64,000 bases of DNA from RGIG8244 sp045639325 (GCA_045639325.1 JAZUCU010000048.1:62001-126000); one strand, 5' to 3'; shown: positions 26,648 to 35,748, numbered from the stretch's first letter. Program-made: numbers and translations. Notes: generated by a model not told the origin, from the sequence alone.

Positions 26648-27478
26648 ATGCAAATCCGGGCATTGAGTATGAATTATTTTGATGACTTGAAAGTGACATT
26701 TGTCGGCAGAACTCTGAGCTGTAAAGACAGCACCTGTATCGGCCCTCACAATTATTTTGGACTGGGAATTATGGAGGGAAAAGATCATGTTCTGCGTGCA
26801 CTTCCGTGCGGGAAAATGCGGATCAAAACGCCGTTTGTGTACATGATTCAGCCATCGGAAACATCGGGCTGGATGACGGCGGATGGTGCGTTGCGTGACA
26901 ACCGGTGGTTCATTGTGGATGGTGTCCGTGCGGAGTGGCTGGTTACATCATTAAAAGAAATTTTTGATCCGCGTATCTGCACCTGTGAATTGAGTGATTA
27001 TTCGGAATTAATCATGATTCATCAGAATATGCTTCAGTTGTATCATTCTGCGAATCCGTCGAAAAATTATAAACTTTCTGCCATGGTGGAAAATTTTATT
27101 GCAGCGATTTATGATGCCATCGATACACCGGGGAAACAGGCTCCCATGCAGGAATTAATCACCCGGATTACCAATCGGATCACGGAACGGCCGGGAGAGA
27201 ATCTTGATGTGGAAAGCATCGTGAAAGGGTATAACATTTCCTACGACCATTTCCGCCGGTGTTTTACGGAATACATGGGCGTGCCGCTCCACGAATTTGT
27301 GTTGCAGAAACGTTTTTCTCTGGCTTTGTCTCTGCTTCGGTCCGGTATGCGGAGCATCAAAGAAATTGCCGATGACTGCGGCTTTCAGAATTCGTCTGAT
27401 TTTGCACGGTTCATTAAAAAACGTTCCAATACAACACCATCCGAATTGCGGAAAAAGCCGCAGTTTATGGAAATCTGA
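26648..27478 (+). CDS. AraC-family transcriptional regulator
   Basis: The last 100 residues form the two helix-turn-helix motifs of AraC proteins (ENLDVESIVKGYNISYDHFRRCF, described here as a segment, then IKEIADDCGFQNSSDFARFIKK). The N-terminal part (GPHNYFGLGIMEGKDHVL, GKMRIKTPFVYMIQP) looks like a cupin-type ligand domain. The start is uncertain: ATG codons at 26615, 26648 and 26669 are in frame. The predicted transcript starts near 26608, so the first is unlikely to have room for a ribosome site. It is divergent from the CBM9 glycosidase-like gene, its probable target. Confidence 0.85.
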   Translation: MQIRALSMNYFDDLKVTFVGRTLSCKDSTCIGPHNYFGLGIMEGKDHVLRALPCGKMRIKTPFVYMIQPSETSGWMTADGALRDNRWFIVDGVRAEWLVTSLKEIFDPRICTCELSDYSELIMIHQNMLQLYHSANPSKNYKLSAMVENFIAAIYDAIDTPGKQAPMQELITRITNRITERPGENLDVESIVKGYNISYDHFRRCFTEYMGVPLHEFVLQKRFSLALSLLRSGMRSIKEIADDCGFQNSSDFARFIKKRSNTTPSELRKKPQFMEI

Positions 27479-27484
27479 AATCCT

Positions 27485-29977
27485 TTATTCTTCCAGAATG
27501 CCCATGTTTGCCGGCTGATAGAAAATCAGGTTCAAACGGCCCGGACGGAAGACTTTCATTTCCGGCCAGGAGTAACGGGTCTGGTAATTATCCGTAATAC
27601 GCATCACATTGAACCGTAACGGGCGGCGTGCGGAATAATCATCCGGATTGAGGTTGACGATTACTTTCCAGCCATTTTCGCCGGTGATGACGGTGCAGTC
27701 TTTCAATTTTGTCTGGTCGTAAATTCTGCCGCCGTGTTCAGCGTGGAACAGAAGCGGGAATTTGCCGCCGTTGTCGTCGAAGCCGAAGGATACGTCATCC
27801 AAGCCATCGAGGTAGCCATTCATATCGATTTCCAGACGAAGGATGCCGTTTTCCATTTTGTCGATTTTCCAGCGGTAATCGCCTTTTTCCACACGGACCC
27901 AGCCGGAGCCGATTTTGTAAATATCATCTTCGGAAATATTATCCGGCTGCAATTGCTTCAGACGCCATTTGAGTTTGTCGGGATAATACTTGTATCCTTC
28001 CGCTTCCGAATGGAAGCCGAGGCGGTTATCGAGTGCCGTCAGAGTCAACATGTTCTTTGTGTTCGTGATCTCTTTTTCTTTGATCGCAGTCATCTGATTT
28101 CTCAAATGATAGAACTGGAGAATGTTGAGTGCGGAATTGAATTGAATGTCAAGAGCCTGTCCAAGATTGATGTCAAGGGTCCGATCCATGTTATCGGCAA
28201 AGGCTTTCCGCAGAGTATCGTATTTGCGCTGACCTTTGTGCCACAGGGAGGAGAGCTTTTTCAGCTGGACGATGGCATCTTCCAGTTCCATTTCCATGAG
28301 ACATTCCACGATGGCATCGCCGTTGATTTCCGGTTCCAGCAGCCATGTGGAGCTCAAGCCCCGGTTGCTGAATTCGGAATAGAGAGGCCAGGAAATACCG
28401 TCTGCCACCGGACCGTAGTATTGGAACATGTTGGTAGCGGGGTAATTGGTATATGCCTGACTGAAGAGTTTCCATGCTTCCATGACTTTGCGTGCATGTT
28501 TGCCCCATTCCGGTTTTGCGAGCCGTTCCAGGAATTTCTCTTCGGAATCTTCGAACGTTTCAAATGCCAGCTGACCGGCGGCAGTATTCATCAGACCGGG
28601 ATAGTTCCCGAAATACCAGCACTGCATGACGGTGGAGACATTCAATTCTTTCAACTGTTTGTATTTTCTGTAAAGAATGCCCGGCACCGGAACAAAGGGG
28701 ACGGTTGCGACTTCGTGAGAGCATCCGACCTGCAATTTTGCGGAGATGGGGACATTGAATTTTTTCGCGGTTTCAGCAAACTTGAAAAAGTTGCCGCTGG
28801 GGGTATCCGTTGCCAGCCAGTAATCGCCGATCTGATATTTCTTGCCGTTCTGTTCGATGATGGAGCCGGATTCGCAGTTCAACTGAACGATCACCCGGTC
28901 AGGGACGCCGTCAAGGAGTGTATAGACCCGTTCTTCCAGATGTTTCGGGGCAGCCAGATAAAGCCAGCAGATCAGATCGGCATCGGGATTGCCTTCATCC
29001 ATCCCCTGCCGCATGGCACGCCAGGTCTGATGGAGGATTTCTTTCCATTCCACGTGGGCGCAGCGGGGACAGCGTGTATGATCGTTGCTGGCGCAGGTTG
29101 TCACGCCTTCACCCAATGTGATATTGAGGATACCGCCCAGATTTTTGACGGAAGTAAAGATGTTGCGGCAGACTTCCACCAGATAGGCTTTACCTTCTGC
29201 AGAAGAGGTACAGAATGTGCCGGTTCCGTAAACTTCCAAACCGCGCATCATGGGATATTTTTCAAACAGCGGGTCGTTGTACGGACGGGCAGCGGGACCG
29301 TTCATCTGCAGGAAAATGCGGATTCCGTAACGGCGGCATTTGTTGACGGTCTGCTGCAGTTTTGCACAACGGCGTTTCATTGTTTCATCGGCTTCCCCGG
29401 TGAAGGATGTGCCTGCAAGCTGATCGAATTCCGCACTGAGCCAAAGACCGTTGACGCCGGATGCAGCGAGTCGGTCAAGGTATGCTTCGGGGTAATAATC
29501 CACATCATCAAGCAGCTCATCCCGGTTGGCAGGGGGGCGGTTGATGGGGGAAAAGAAACAGCGAGTGATACGGTTTTTCAACCAGGGAGTTTTTTTGATT
29601 TTCTGAATGGGCAGGGTGGGGCGGGTAAGACCTTTCCACAATTGGATCAGGTGATAAATCCCACGGCGCAAACCTTCCAAGTCGCAAGCGGTAATCTGTG
29701 CAGAACGGCGTGCGGTGGTCAATTCGTAACTTTCAAACTTCCAGCCTTTTTTAACAAGTTTGATTTCCACGGGGCACACAAAGGGGATCGCTTCCCGCAT
29801 AAAGTTCTTCAGGGCGTCGACTGCAGATGTGAGCAAGTCTTCCGGGTCATCGAAAGAACAGATGATTTCCGGTTCGATCTGTGTTTCCGGTTTCTTCCAT
29901 TGCAGATGAAGTTCCAGCGGTTTGTGCAGATCTTCAATGAATTTCCATTCTGCGGGTTGTGTAAAAGTTTTTTCCAT
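27485..29977 (-). CDS. Cytoplasmic glycosidase-like protein (GH20/DUF4838-like barrel)
   Basis: A protein of 830 residues with no signal peptide. Residues about 1-135 resemble the N-terminal alpha/beta domain of hexosaminidases and alpha-glucuronidases (LEGLRRGIYHLIQLW). A barrel follows: GVNGLWLSAEFDQLAG, GIRIFLQMNGPAARP, then NITLGEGVTTCASNDHTRCPRC around residue 325, where a Glu and a Cys pair resemble the DUF4838 layout. The last 130 residues look like a beta-sandwich. It is probably an intracellular enzyme acting on imported oligosaccharides; specificity is unknown. The ATG at 29977 is preferred to an upstream TTG because AAGGA then lies at a normal distance. Confidence 0.75.
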   Translation of the reverse strand: MEKTFTQPAEWKFIEDLHKPLELHLQWKKPETQIEPEIICSFDDPEDLLTSAVDALKNFMREAIPFVCPVEIKLVKKGWKFESYELTTARRSAQITACDLEGLRRGIYHLIQLWKGLTRPTLPIQKIKKTPWLKNRITRCFFSPINRPPANRDELLDDVDYYPEAYLDRLAASGVNGLWLSAEFDQLAGTSFTGEADETMKRRCAKLQQTVNKCRRYGIRIFLQMNGPAARPYNDPLFEKYPMMRGLEVYGTGTFCTSSAEGKAYLVEVCRNIFTSVKNLGGILNITLGEGVTTCASNDHTRCPRCAHVEWKEILHQTWRAMRQGMDEGNPDADLICWLYLAAPKHLEERVYTLLDGVPDRVIVQLNCESGSIIEQNGKKYQIGDYWLATDTPSGNFFKFAETAKKFNVPISAKLQVGCSHEVATVPFVPVPGILYRKYKQLKELNVSTVMQCWYFGNYPGLMNTAAGQLAFETFEDSEEKFLERLAKPEWGKHARKVMEAWKLFSQAYTNYPATNMFQYYGPVADGISWPLYSEFSNRGLSSTWLLEPEINGDAIVECLMEMELEDAIVQLKKLSSLWHKGQRKYDTLRKAFADNMDRTLDINLGQALDIQFNSALNILQFYHLRNQMTAIKEKEITNTKNMLTLTALDNRLGFHSEAEGYKYYPDKLKWRLKQLQPDNISEDDIYKIGSGWVRVEKGDYRWKIDKMENGILRLEIDMNGYLDGLDDVSFGFDDNGGKFPLLFHAEHGGRIYDQTKLKDCTVITGENGWKVIVNLNPDDYSARRPLRFNVMRITDNYQTRYSWPEMKVFRPGRLNLIFYQPANMGILEE

Positions 29978-30066
29978 ATTTTGCAATCCTTACGTTAAGG
30001 TTTGATAATATCGTTTCTTGTTATTCCACGAGTTTGAGCAGTGGCGATACGTTGATAAAACAAAAT

Positions 30067-30095
30067 ATTATACTTTATCGTCCAGTTTTTGTCAA
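30067..30095 (-). promoter_or_regulatory. Consensus sigma-70 promoter
   Basis: On the minus strand TTGACA (30095-30090), exactly 17 bases, TATAAT (30072-30067). This is the only perfect consensus promoter recognised in the window, and it drives the cytoplasmic glycosidase-like gene. Confidence 0.85.
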
Positions 30096-30126
30096 GAAGA
30101 AAATAATGGATTTCATAAAAAAAGTC

Positions 30127-30154
30127 TTGAAAAAGCAAAAAGAAGATGTATATT
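30127..30154 (+). promoter_or_regulatory. Promoter of the 30224 gene
   Basis: TTGAAA (30127-30132), 16-base spacer ending in TG, TATATT (30149-30154). It is divergent from the 30067-30095 promoter. Confidence 0.65.
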
Positions 30155-30223
30155 TGCCGGAAAAATAGATGATTTTTTAAGAAAATAACTCTGCGATAAC
30201 ATCTTCGGAAGGAAAATGAATTT

Positions 30224-31411
30224 ATGCCGACCTCTTACATGCACAGTACCCTTACGAGAAATGCGCTGGCTCTGACCAATTGCATTCCCGGCGATCACTC
30301 CGCATTGATTGAAACCTATTGTCTTTATCCGGACCGGTACTTCGGCGGTGATGATGAGAGTGTCCCTTATAATTTCTTTACTGATGGCGTGCAATTTCAT
30401 TATCTGCCTGATACCCCTTTGATATCCTTGTACCGCTACTGGAGTGCTGAGGGCGGGCGGATTCACCGGACAAAACCTTTTCTGAATGAAAATTTTATTC
30501 ATGCCAAAGCCGGATTCGAATTCTTCCTGACGAATATCATCGAACAGTTCCGTGCCGGAAATTGGGAAAACGGGAAAAAATATCTGGGGTCGCTGCTTCA
30601 CATGCTTCAGGATTCCACCTATGGCCTTCATTCTTTCGAAGGGCCGGCGGGGATGGATTTGTTCGTCCTTGACCGTTTGATGGATTCCGAAGAACAGCCG
30701 ACTATGATGGCAACAAAGATTGATATCCAGGGCAAGGATCGACCGGCATCACCGTATACCCCCTGTGTGCTGGGCGGTACGATAGGGGAAGTTGTCATGC
30801 GGCTTTACCGGGAATATTATCGCCGCACTTGCGAAGCACGGAAATGTTCGTTCCAATATATTTTGAACATTCGCGATAAAAAAGAAGCCGAAAACCTGGT
30901 ATTGGTTCAGCAGCTGATTGATATTGCGTCTCAACTTTGTGCCGACGTAATTGTGACCGTTGTCCGCCTCGCAGATGGCACGGCACCAGTCGCCCCGCAG
31001 CGTTCTCTTACGGAATTCGAACCTTATGAATTTCCGTTCGGCGGCCATGGCTCCTACCGTTTCCGCAGTTTTGAACGGGATCGTGTGATCTTTGCTGACG
31101 GGACGGCGAAAACAATCGACGGCGTATCGTTCGGAAGTCATTACGAAGGAGCTTTGCGTTATTGGATCGCGCCGGGCCTGTACCGCAAATTCACCGCGAC
31201 TTTGAAATTGTATGCTCCTGCGAATTCATCCGGTGATGCACAAATACAGATTCGTAATCACGGACAGCTTGTGCAGACAGTTGTCCTGGATGCGCAGAAT
31301 ACGGAAGTGGAATTAACGATTGCGGATCCGGGCGATGAATTCTCCTTTGAGATGATATCGAAACCGTTATGCGGGGTGATTGCGCTGGAGGATCCAATAT
31401 TTTTTTACTGA
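30224..31411 (+). CDS. Possible zinc phospholipase C/P1-fold protein with NPCBM-like tail
   Basis: A protein of 395 residues, no signal peptide. Residues about 1-250 are helical with the segment LGSLLHMLQDSTYGLHSFEG near residue 130; the pattern His-x3-Asp-x5-His recalls the metal-binding helix of zinc phospholipase C and S1/P1 nucleases. Other His residues near the N-terminus (MHSTLTRNA) could complete a site. Residues about 285-395 (GVSFGSHYEGALRYWIAPG) resemble an NPCBM-type carbohydrate-binding module. A fusion of these two domains in the cytoplasm would be unusual. AAGGAAAA precedes the ATG. The function assignment is tentative. Confidence 0.6.
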   Translation: MPTSYMHSTLTRNALALTNCIPGDHSALIETYCLYPDRYFGGDDESVPYNFFTDGVQFHYLPDTPLISLYRYWSAEGGRIHRTKPFLNENFIHAKAGFEFFLTNIIEQFRAGNWENGKKYLGSLLHMLQDSTYGLHSFEGPAGMDLFVLDRLMDSEEQPTMMATKIDIQGKDRPASPYTPCVLGGTIGEVVMRLYREYYRRTCEARKCSFQYILNIRDKKEAENLVLVQQLIDIASQLCADVIVTVVRLADGTAPVAPQRSLTEFEPYEFPFGGHGSYRFRSFERDRVIFADGTAKTIDGVSFGSHYEGALRYWIAPGLYRKFTATLKLYAPANSSGDAQIQIRNHGQLVQTVVLDAQNTEVELTIADPGDEFSFEMISKPLCGVIALEDPIFFY

Positions 31412-31426
31412 ACTTTTGCTGAAAAT

Positions 31427-31454
31427 TTGACATTTCCATAAGGTGTGCTATATT
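31427..31454 (+). promoter_or_regulatory. Promoter of the fab cluster
   Basis: TTGACA (31427-31432), 16-base spacer, TATATT (31449-31454), about 65 bases before the fabD start. Confidence 0.8.
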
Positions 31455-31519
31455 AATTGGATAAACAGTGAAAAAATGAACTCTAATTGAACAAGAAAAT
31501 GAAAGGCGAAAGTCTTACG

Positions 31520-32443
31520 ATGAAAACAGCTTTTATTTTTGCAGGGCAGGGTGCACAGACGGTCGGTATGGGCAAAAGCCTGTATGATAACAGTGCAGCC
31601 GCAAAACAGATTTTTGATGAAGCCGATTCCGTATTGGGATGGTCTGTTTCCGACATCTGTTTCAATGGACCTGCGAAAAAGTTGACAGAAAGTGCATATT
31701 GTCAGCCTGCAATTTATACGGTCAGCATGGCATGTCATGCTGCATTCATGGAACGTTTTGGTGATAAAGTACAGCCTTGTGCAGCGGCAGGTCTGAGTCT
31801 TGGTGAATATGCAGCATTTGCATGTGCCGGATTCTTTACCTTTGCAGACGGTCTCCGTCTGGTTGCGAAACGCGGTGCTTTGATGGATCAGTGCTGCCGT
31901 GCTGCGGAAGGTGGTATGGCAAGTGTTCTCGGCATGGCTCCGGAAGTGATTGCTGAAGTTTGTGCAGAATGTGGTATTGATGTAGCGAATTATAACTGCC
32001 CCGGTCAGATCGTTATCAGCGGTCCGAAAGCTCTGGTTGCTGATGCCGCTGCAAAGCTGAAAGAAAAAGGTGCCCGCCGTGTGATTCCGTTGAATGTGGC
32101 AGGTGCTTTCCACAGCCGCATGATGAAAGAAGCCGGTGATGCATTGGCTCCCGTTCTGGATGCGACACCCGTCAATGCTCTGAAGATTCCGGTTGCTCAG
32201 AACTTTACCGGTAAATTGGAATCCGACGTTGCTGCGATCAAATCCAATCTGCAGAGTCAGGTTGCGGGCAGTGTCCGTTGGGATGCCTGTGTGAATACAT
32301 TGACAGCAGAATGTGGCATTGAAGCATTTGTTGAAATGGGCCCGGGTATGGTATTGAGCGGTCTTGTCCGTAAGATCGATTCAAGCAAAGCGGTCTGCAA
32401 TGTGGGATCGTTTGAAGATTTGGAACAATATATCTGTCAGTGA
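31520..32443 (+). CDS. fabD: Malonyl-CoA:ACP transacylase
   Basis: A cytoplasmic enzyme of 307 residues that loads malonyl groups on acyl carrier protein for fatty-acid synthesis. It begins FIFAGQGAQTVGMG, has the nucleophile motif GLSLGEYAAFACAG (Ser near residue 94), and VAGAFHSRMM with the catalytic His near residue 204. GQIVISG and FVEMGPG near the ends are also conserved. The ATG at 31520 gives the family's usual length; upstream in-frame starts add a short unconserved leader. It is the first gene of fabD-fabG-acpP-fabF. Confidence 0.95.
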   Translation: MKTAFIFAGQGAQTVGMGKSLYDNSAAAKQIFDEADSVLGWSVSDICFNGPAKKLTESAYCQPAIYTVSMACHAAFMERFGDKVQPCAAAGLSLGEYAAFACAGFFTFADGLRLVAKRGALMDQCCRAAEGGMASVLGMAPEVIAEVCAECGIDVANYNCPGQIVISGPKALVADAAAKLKEKGARRVIPLNVAGAFHSRMMKEAGDALAPVLDATPVNALKIPVAQNFTGKLESDVAAIKSNLQSQVAGSVRWDACVNTLTAECGIEAFVEMGPGMVLSGLVRKIDSSKAVCNVGSFEDLEQYICQ

Positions 32444-32482
32444 TGGCGCTGACGAAACCTTATTTTTCGAAAGGAAAGAATA

Positions 32483-33229
32483 ATGTCAAAAACATTAGAA
32501 AACAGAGTTGCACTCGTAACCGGCGGCGCACGCGGTATTGGTAAAGCAATTTGTGAACGTCTTGCATCCGAAGGTGCAGCAGTTGTGATGGTCGACATCA
32601 TCGCTGACGTAGCAGAACAGTCTGCAGCAGAATTCCGTTCACGCGGTTATGATGCAATGGCAGTCGGCGCAAACGTTGCCAGCCTGCAGGAAGCGGAAGA
32701 CACCGTCAAAGCCGTTATGGAAAAATACGGCAGACTCGACATCCTCGTCAACTGCGCCGGTATTACAAAAGACAACCTGTTGCTCCGTATGTCTGAAAAC
32801 GACTGGGATGCAGTTATCGCCGTGAACCTGAAAGGTTCCTACAACTTCATCAAAGCAGCTTCCCGCCCGATGATGAAGGCAAGATATGGCAAAATCGTCA
32901 ACATCTCCAGCGTTGTCGGCCGTGCAGGTAATGCAGGTCAGATCAACTATTCTGCTTCCAAAGCAGGTGTGATCGGTATGACAAAATCCGTTGCGAAGGA
33001 ACTTGGCAGCAGAAACATTTTTGCCAATGCAGTCGCTCCGGGCTACATTGAAACCGACATGACCCGTGCATTGCCGGAAGAAGCAAGAAAAGCCTTTGCG
33101 GATGCCATTCCGCTGAAACGTGCAGGTCAGCCCGAAGACGTTGCCAACGTTGTATATTTCCTCTGCAGCCCGATGTCCGACTATGTGACAGGCCAGGTGA
33201 TCAACGTTTGCGGTGGCTTTTTGATGTAA
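32483..33229 (+). CDS. fabG: 3-oxoacyl-ACP reductase
   Basis: A short-chain dehydrogenase of 248 residues that reduces 3-ketoacyl-ACP with NADPH. The cofactor motif TGGARGIGK lies near residue 14, LVNCAGIT near residue 88, and the catalytic Ser, Tyr and Lys in NISSVVGRAGNAGQINYSASK (two overlapping stretches near residues 138-158). GYIETDMT and the C-terminal GQVINVCGGF are typical of FabG. It lies 39 bases after fabD with AAAGGAAAG before the ATG. Confidence 0.96.
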   Translation: MSKTLENRVALVTGGARGIGKAICERLASEGAAVVMVDIIADVAEQSAAEFRSRGYDAMAVGANVASLQEAEDTVKAVMEKYGRLDILVNCAGITKDNLLLRMSENDWDAVIAVNLKGSYNFIKAASRPMMKARYGKIVNISSVVGRAGNAGQINYSASKAGVIGMTKSVAKELGSRNIFANAVAPGYIETDMTRALPEEARKAFADAIPLKRAGQPEDVANVVYFLCSPMSDYVTGQVINVCGGFLM

Positions 33230-33238
33230 AAAGCAAAA

Positions 33239-33262
33239 AAAATCAGATTTTTTTCTGATTTT
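33239..33262 (+). terminator. Weak terminator or attenuator after fabG
   Basis: AAAATCAG pairs with CTGATTTT around an AT-rich 8-base loop, then a short run of T. It is A/T-rich and only moderately stable. It sits just before the acpP promoter. Confidence 0.5.
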
Positions 33263-33275
33263 TCCGGTATTCGGT

Positions 33276-33305
33276 TTGAAATTTTGAAAAAATGGTGCAT
33301 ATTAT
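33276..33305 (+). promoter_or_regulatory. acpP promoter
   Basis: TTGAAA (33276-33281), 18-base spacer, TATTAT (33300-33305), about 55 bases before the acpP ATG. A separate promoter fits the high demand for acyl carrier protein. Confidence 0.6.
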
Positions 33306-33359
33306 ATAGAGCATTATTTCTGAACAAACTTTAACTACAGAATAAGAAAGGACACAACA

Positions 33360-33599
33360 ATGTCTACAATCGCAGAAAAAGTAAAAGAAATCGTCGTCAA
33401 ACAGTTGGCAGTTGCAGAAGACCAGGTTACAGAAGAAGCACGTTTCATCGAAGACCTGAATGCTGACTCTCTGGACCAGGTTGAACTGATCATGGCTCTC
33501 GAAGAAGAATTCAACGCAGAAATTCCGGACGAAGAAGCTGAAAAGCTCAAAACTGTCGGTGATGCGATTAAGTTCATCGAAGCAAAACAGGGCGAATAA
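33360..33599 (+). CDS. acpP: Acyl carrier protein
   Basis: A small acidic protein of 79 residues. DLNADSLDQVELIMALEEEF contains the DSL motif whose Ser (near residue 38) takes the 4'-phosphopantetheine arm. Length and helical layout are those of AcpP of type II fatty-acid synthesis. AAAGGA precedes the ATG. It lies between fabG and fabF and has its own candidate promoter and terminator. Confidence 0.97.
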   Translation: MSTIAEKVKEIVVKQLAVAEDQVTEEARFIEDLNADSLDQVELIMALEEEFNAEIPDEEAEKLKTVGDAIKFIEAKQGE

Positions 33600-33619
33600 T
33601 CGCATAGTTTGTATTTTTG

Positions 33620-33655
33620 CGGGTCGTTCAAAAATTGGATGACCCGTTTTTTTTT
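33620..33655 (+). terminator. Terminator after acpP
   Basis: CGGGTCGTTC pairs with GGATGACCCG (10 bp, two G-U pairs) around a 7-base loop and is followed by nine T residues (33647-33655). It lies 20 bases after the acpP stop and 25 bases before fabF, so fabF must depend on read-through or another promoter. Confidence 0.88.
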
Positions 33656-33679
33656 AATTTTATCGTGTCGGAGGTGAAA

Positions 33680-34939
33680 ATGAACAAGCGGCGTGTGGTT
33701 ATTACCGGTATGGGTTGCGTTTCCTGTGTTGGTAATGATGTTGCGTCCATGTGGGATTCCGTTGTGAACGGAAAATGTGGCCTGGGCAAAGTTACTCTGT
33801 TCGATGCAACAGATTTTAAAACTCAGATTGCCGGGGAAATCAAAGGCTTGCGTGCCGAAGATTATATCCCTGCAAAAGAACTGAAACGTGTTGATGACTT
33901 CTGTCTGTACGCTATTGCGGCTTTTGTGGAAACTATGCGTTCAGCCGGTTTGCCTGAGGATCTCCGTTCAGAAGGCTGCCCCATCAATCCTGACAGAGTC
34001 GGGGTTATTGTAGGCAGTGGTATTGGTGGTATGCGTACCATTGAATCACAGGCACGGGTTTTAGTTGAACGTGGACCTTCCCGTATCAGCCCCTTCTTTA
34101 TTCCTATGCTGATTTCTGATATGGCATCCGGGATGATTTCCATCCGTTGCGGTGCAAGAGGTCCCAATTTCTCTGCTGTTTCAGCATGTGCCAGTGCTGC
34201 TCACGCAATTGGTGAAGCATATCATACTATTGTGCGCGGCGATGCAGATGCTATGATTACCGGTGGCGCGGAAGCTACGGTTTCTGCTCTCGGTTTTGCC
34301 GGTTTCTGTTCCATGAAAGCGATGAGTCAGCGTAATGACGATCCGCTTCATGCATCCCGTCCGTTCGATCGTGAACGTGATGGTTTTGTTATGTCAGAAG
34401 GTTCCGGTTTGCTCTTCCTGGAAGAATTGGAACATGCGAAAGCCCGCGGTGCACACATTATTGCTGAAATGATCGGCTATGGTGCATCCTGTGACGGTTA
34501 TCATATTACATCCCCTGCACCCGGTGGTGAAGGTGGTGTGCTTGCATTCAAGCAGGCATTGAAGAATGCTGAAATCGACCCGTCTGATGTTGATTATGTC
34601 AATGCACACGGTACCAGTACTCATTTGAACGACCTTTATGAAACCCAGGCATTGAAGACCGTCTTCGGCGATCATGCCCGGAAAATGGCGGTCAGCAGTA
34701 CGAAAGGTACGATGGGACATGGTCTCGGTGCTGCCGGCGGCTTTGAAACAATTATTTGTGCAAAAGCGATCGAAACCGGTATTGTTCCGCCCACAATCAA
34801 CTATGAATATCCGGATCCGGAATGTGATCTCGACTATACACCGAATACAGCCCGCAAGGCTGATATTAAAGTGGCAGTCAATACGAACCTCGGTTTCGGC
34901 GGTCACAACGGCGTTACTGTTTTGAAAAAATACGAATAA
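33680..34939 (+). CDS. fabF: Beta-ketoacyl-ACP synthase II
   Basis: A condensing enzyme of 419 residues that elongates acyl-ACP with malonyl-ACP. The active-site Cys lies in SACASAAHAIG, and the two His in NAHGTSTHLND and TKGTMGHGLGAAG. It begins with RRVVITGMGCVSCVGND and ends with NTNLGFGGHNG, both typical. GGAGGTG precedes the ATG at 33680; an in-frame upstream start would run through the acpP terminator. Confidence 0.96.
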   Translation: MNKRRVVITGMGCVSCVGNDVASMWDSVVNGKCGLGKVTLFDATDFKTQIAGEIKGLRAEDYIPAKELKRVDDFCLYAIAAFVETMRSAGLPEDLRSEGCPINPDRVGVIVGSGIGGMRTIESQARVLVERGPSRISPFFIPMLISDMASGMISIRCGARGPNFSAVSACASAAHAIGEAYHTIVRGDADAMITGGAEATVSALGFAGFCSMKAMSQRNDDPLHASRPFDRERDGFVMSEGSGLLFLEELEHAKARGAHIIAEMIGYGASCDGYHITSPAPGGEGGVLAFKQALKNAEIDPSDVDYVNAHGTSTHLNDLYETQALKTVFGDHARKMAVSSTKGTMGHGLGAAGGFETIICAKAIETGIVPPTINYEYPDPECDLDYTPNTARKADIKVAVNTNLGFGGHNGVTVLKKYE

Positions 34940-34964
34940 AAACGTGCAGAAAAGGAGTATAAAC

Positions 34965-35738
34965 ATGAAAATCTCAGCTTTTTTGAGCTGTGGCTCTGTT
35001 GCCGCGATCGCTGCTCTTCTGGTTTCCTGTGCACATGATGTTCCTGTGCCGGAAGATGCCGAAGCTCAAGTCTGGTCGCCCAAGATCAAAAATTCCTATT
35101 CATCCTGGCAGCCGCCCCGTGAAATGCCCAAAGGCAATGCAGAATACGAAGCTGCATTCTCCCGTGCCGGTGTCGTAACCCAGCATGATGCTCTTGATCT
35201 TGATGTGAAGCCGGTTGTTACTCCTGATTCTGCTGCTGTTGAAGAAACAGTCCGTCTTGATGTCGTCGGTAAAGCTCCCGAATCCTGCAAGGTCAACGGA
35301 GAATTGCTTGCCGACGATATGACGGATGCATTCCTCAAGGATTTTGTTCACGCAAATGCAAAATCCAAAGTCGTAATTTGCTATGCTGACAGTTTTGCAA
35401 AGCAGGCGGAAGCTTATCAGAAACGCTGCAAAGAAATCGGTTTCAATTCTGTTGAAATGAAAAAGATTGCAGCTCCTGCAAAAGCCGTTGCCAAGAAAAC
35501 TGCTGCAAAGAAACCTGCGAAACGTGCTGCTAAAGTCGTAATCGACCGCAGCGTTCCCGGTTCCACTTATACTGTCGTGAAAGGCGATTCACTCTCCCGT
35601 ATCGCCAAGAAAAAATACAAAGACGGTAATCTCTGGCAGATCATTTACCGTGAAAACCAGACATTGCTGAAAAGCAAGGCAAACCGCCTTGTCCCCGGCA
35701 TGAAACTCGTTATTCCTGCTGTCAAACAGGCAAAATGA
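34965..35738 (+). CDS. LysM-domain lipoprotein
   Basis: A protein of 257 residues. The N-terminal signal ends LLVSC at about residue 23, a lipobox, so it should be a lipoprotein. The C-terminal 50 residues (YTVVKGDSLSRIAKKKYKDG to VPGMKLVIP) are one LysM peptidoglycan-binding domain. Between them, around residues 165-190, is a Lys/Ala-rich linker (AKKTAAKKPAKRAAK) that may reach across the periplasm or bind the wall by charge. It may tether the outer membrane to peptidoglycan. AAAGGAG precedes the ATG at 34965. The PhoH gene follows after 10 bases. Confidence 0.88.
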   Translation: MKISAFLSCGSVAAIAALLVSCAHDVPVPEDAEAQVWSPKIKNSYSSWQPPREMPKGNAEYEAAFSRAGVVTQHDALDLDVKPVVTPDSAAVEETVRLDVVGKAPESCKVNGELLADDMTDAFLKDFVHANAKSKVVICYADSFAKQAEAYQKRCKEIGFNSVEMKKIAAPAKAVAKKTAAKKPAKRAAKVVIDRSVPGSTYTVVKGDSLSRIAKKKYKDGNLWQIIYRENQTLLKSKANRLVPGMKLVIPAVKQAK

Positions 35739-35748
35739 GGTCTTGACT

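Noticed and set aside
27734..29998. A 754-codon open frame on the plus strand
   Set aside because: It is antisense to the cytoplasmic glycosidase-like gene, with no recognisable domain and no ribosome site. The minus-strand gene has a consensus promoter and clear domains.
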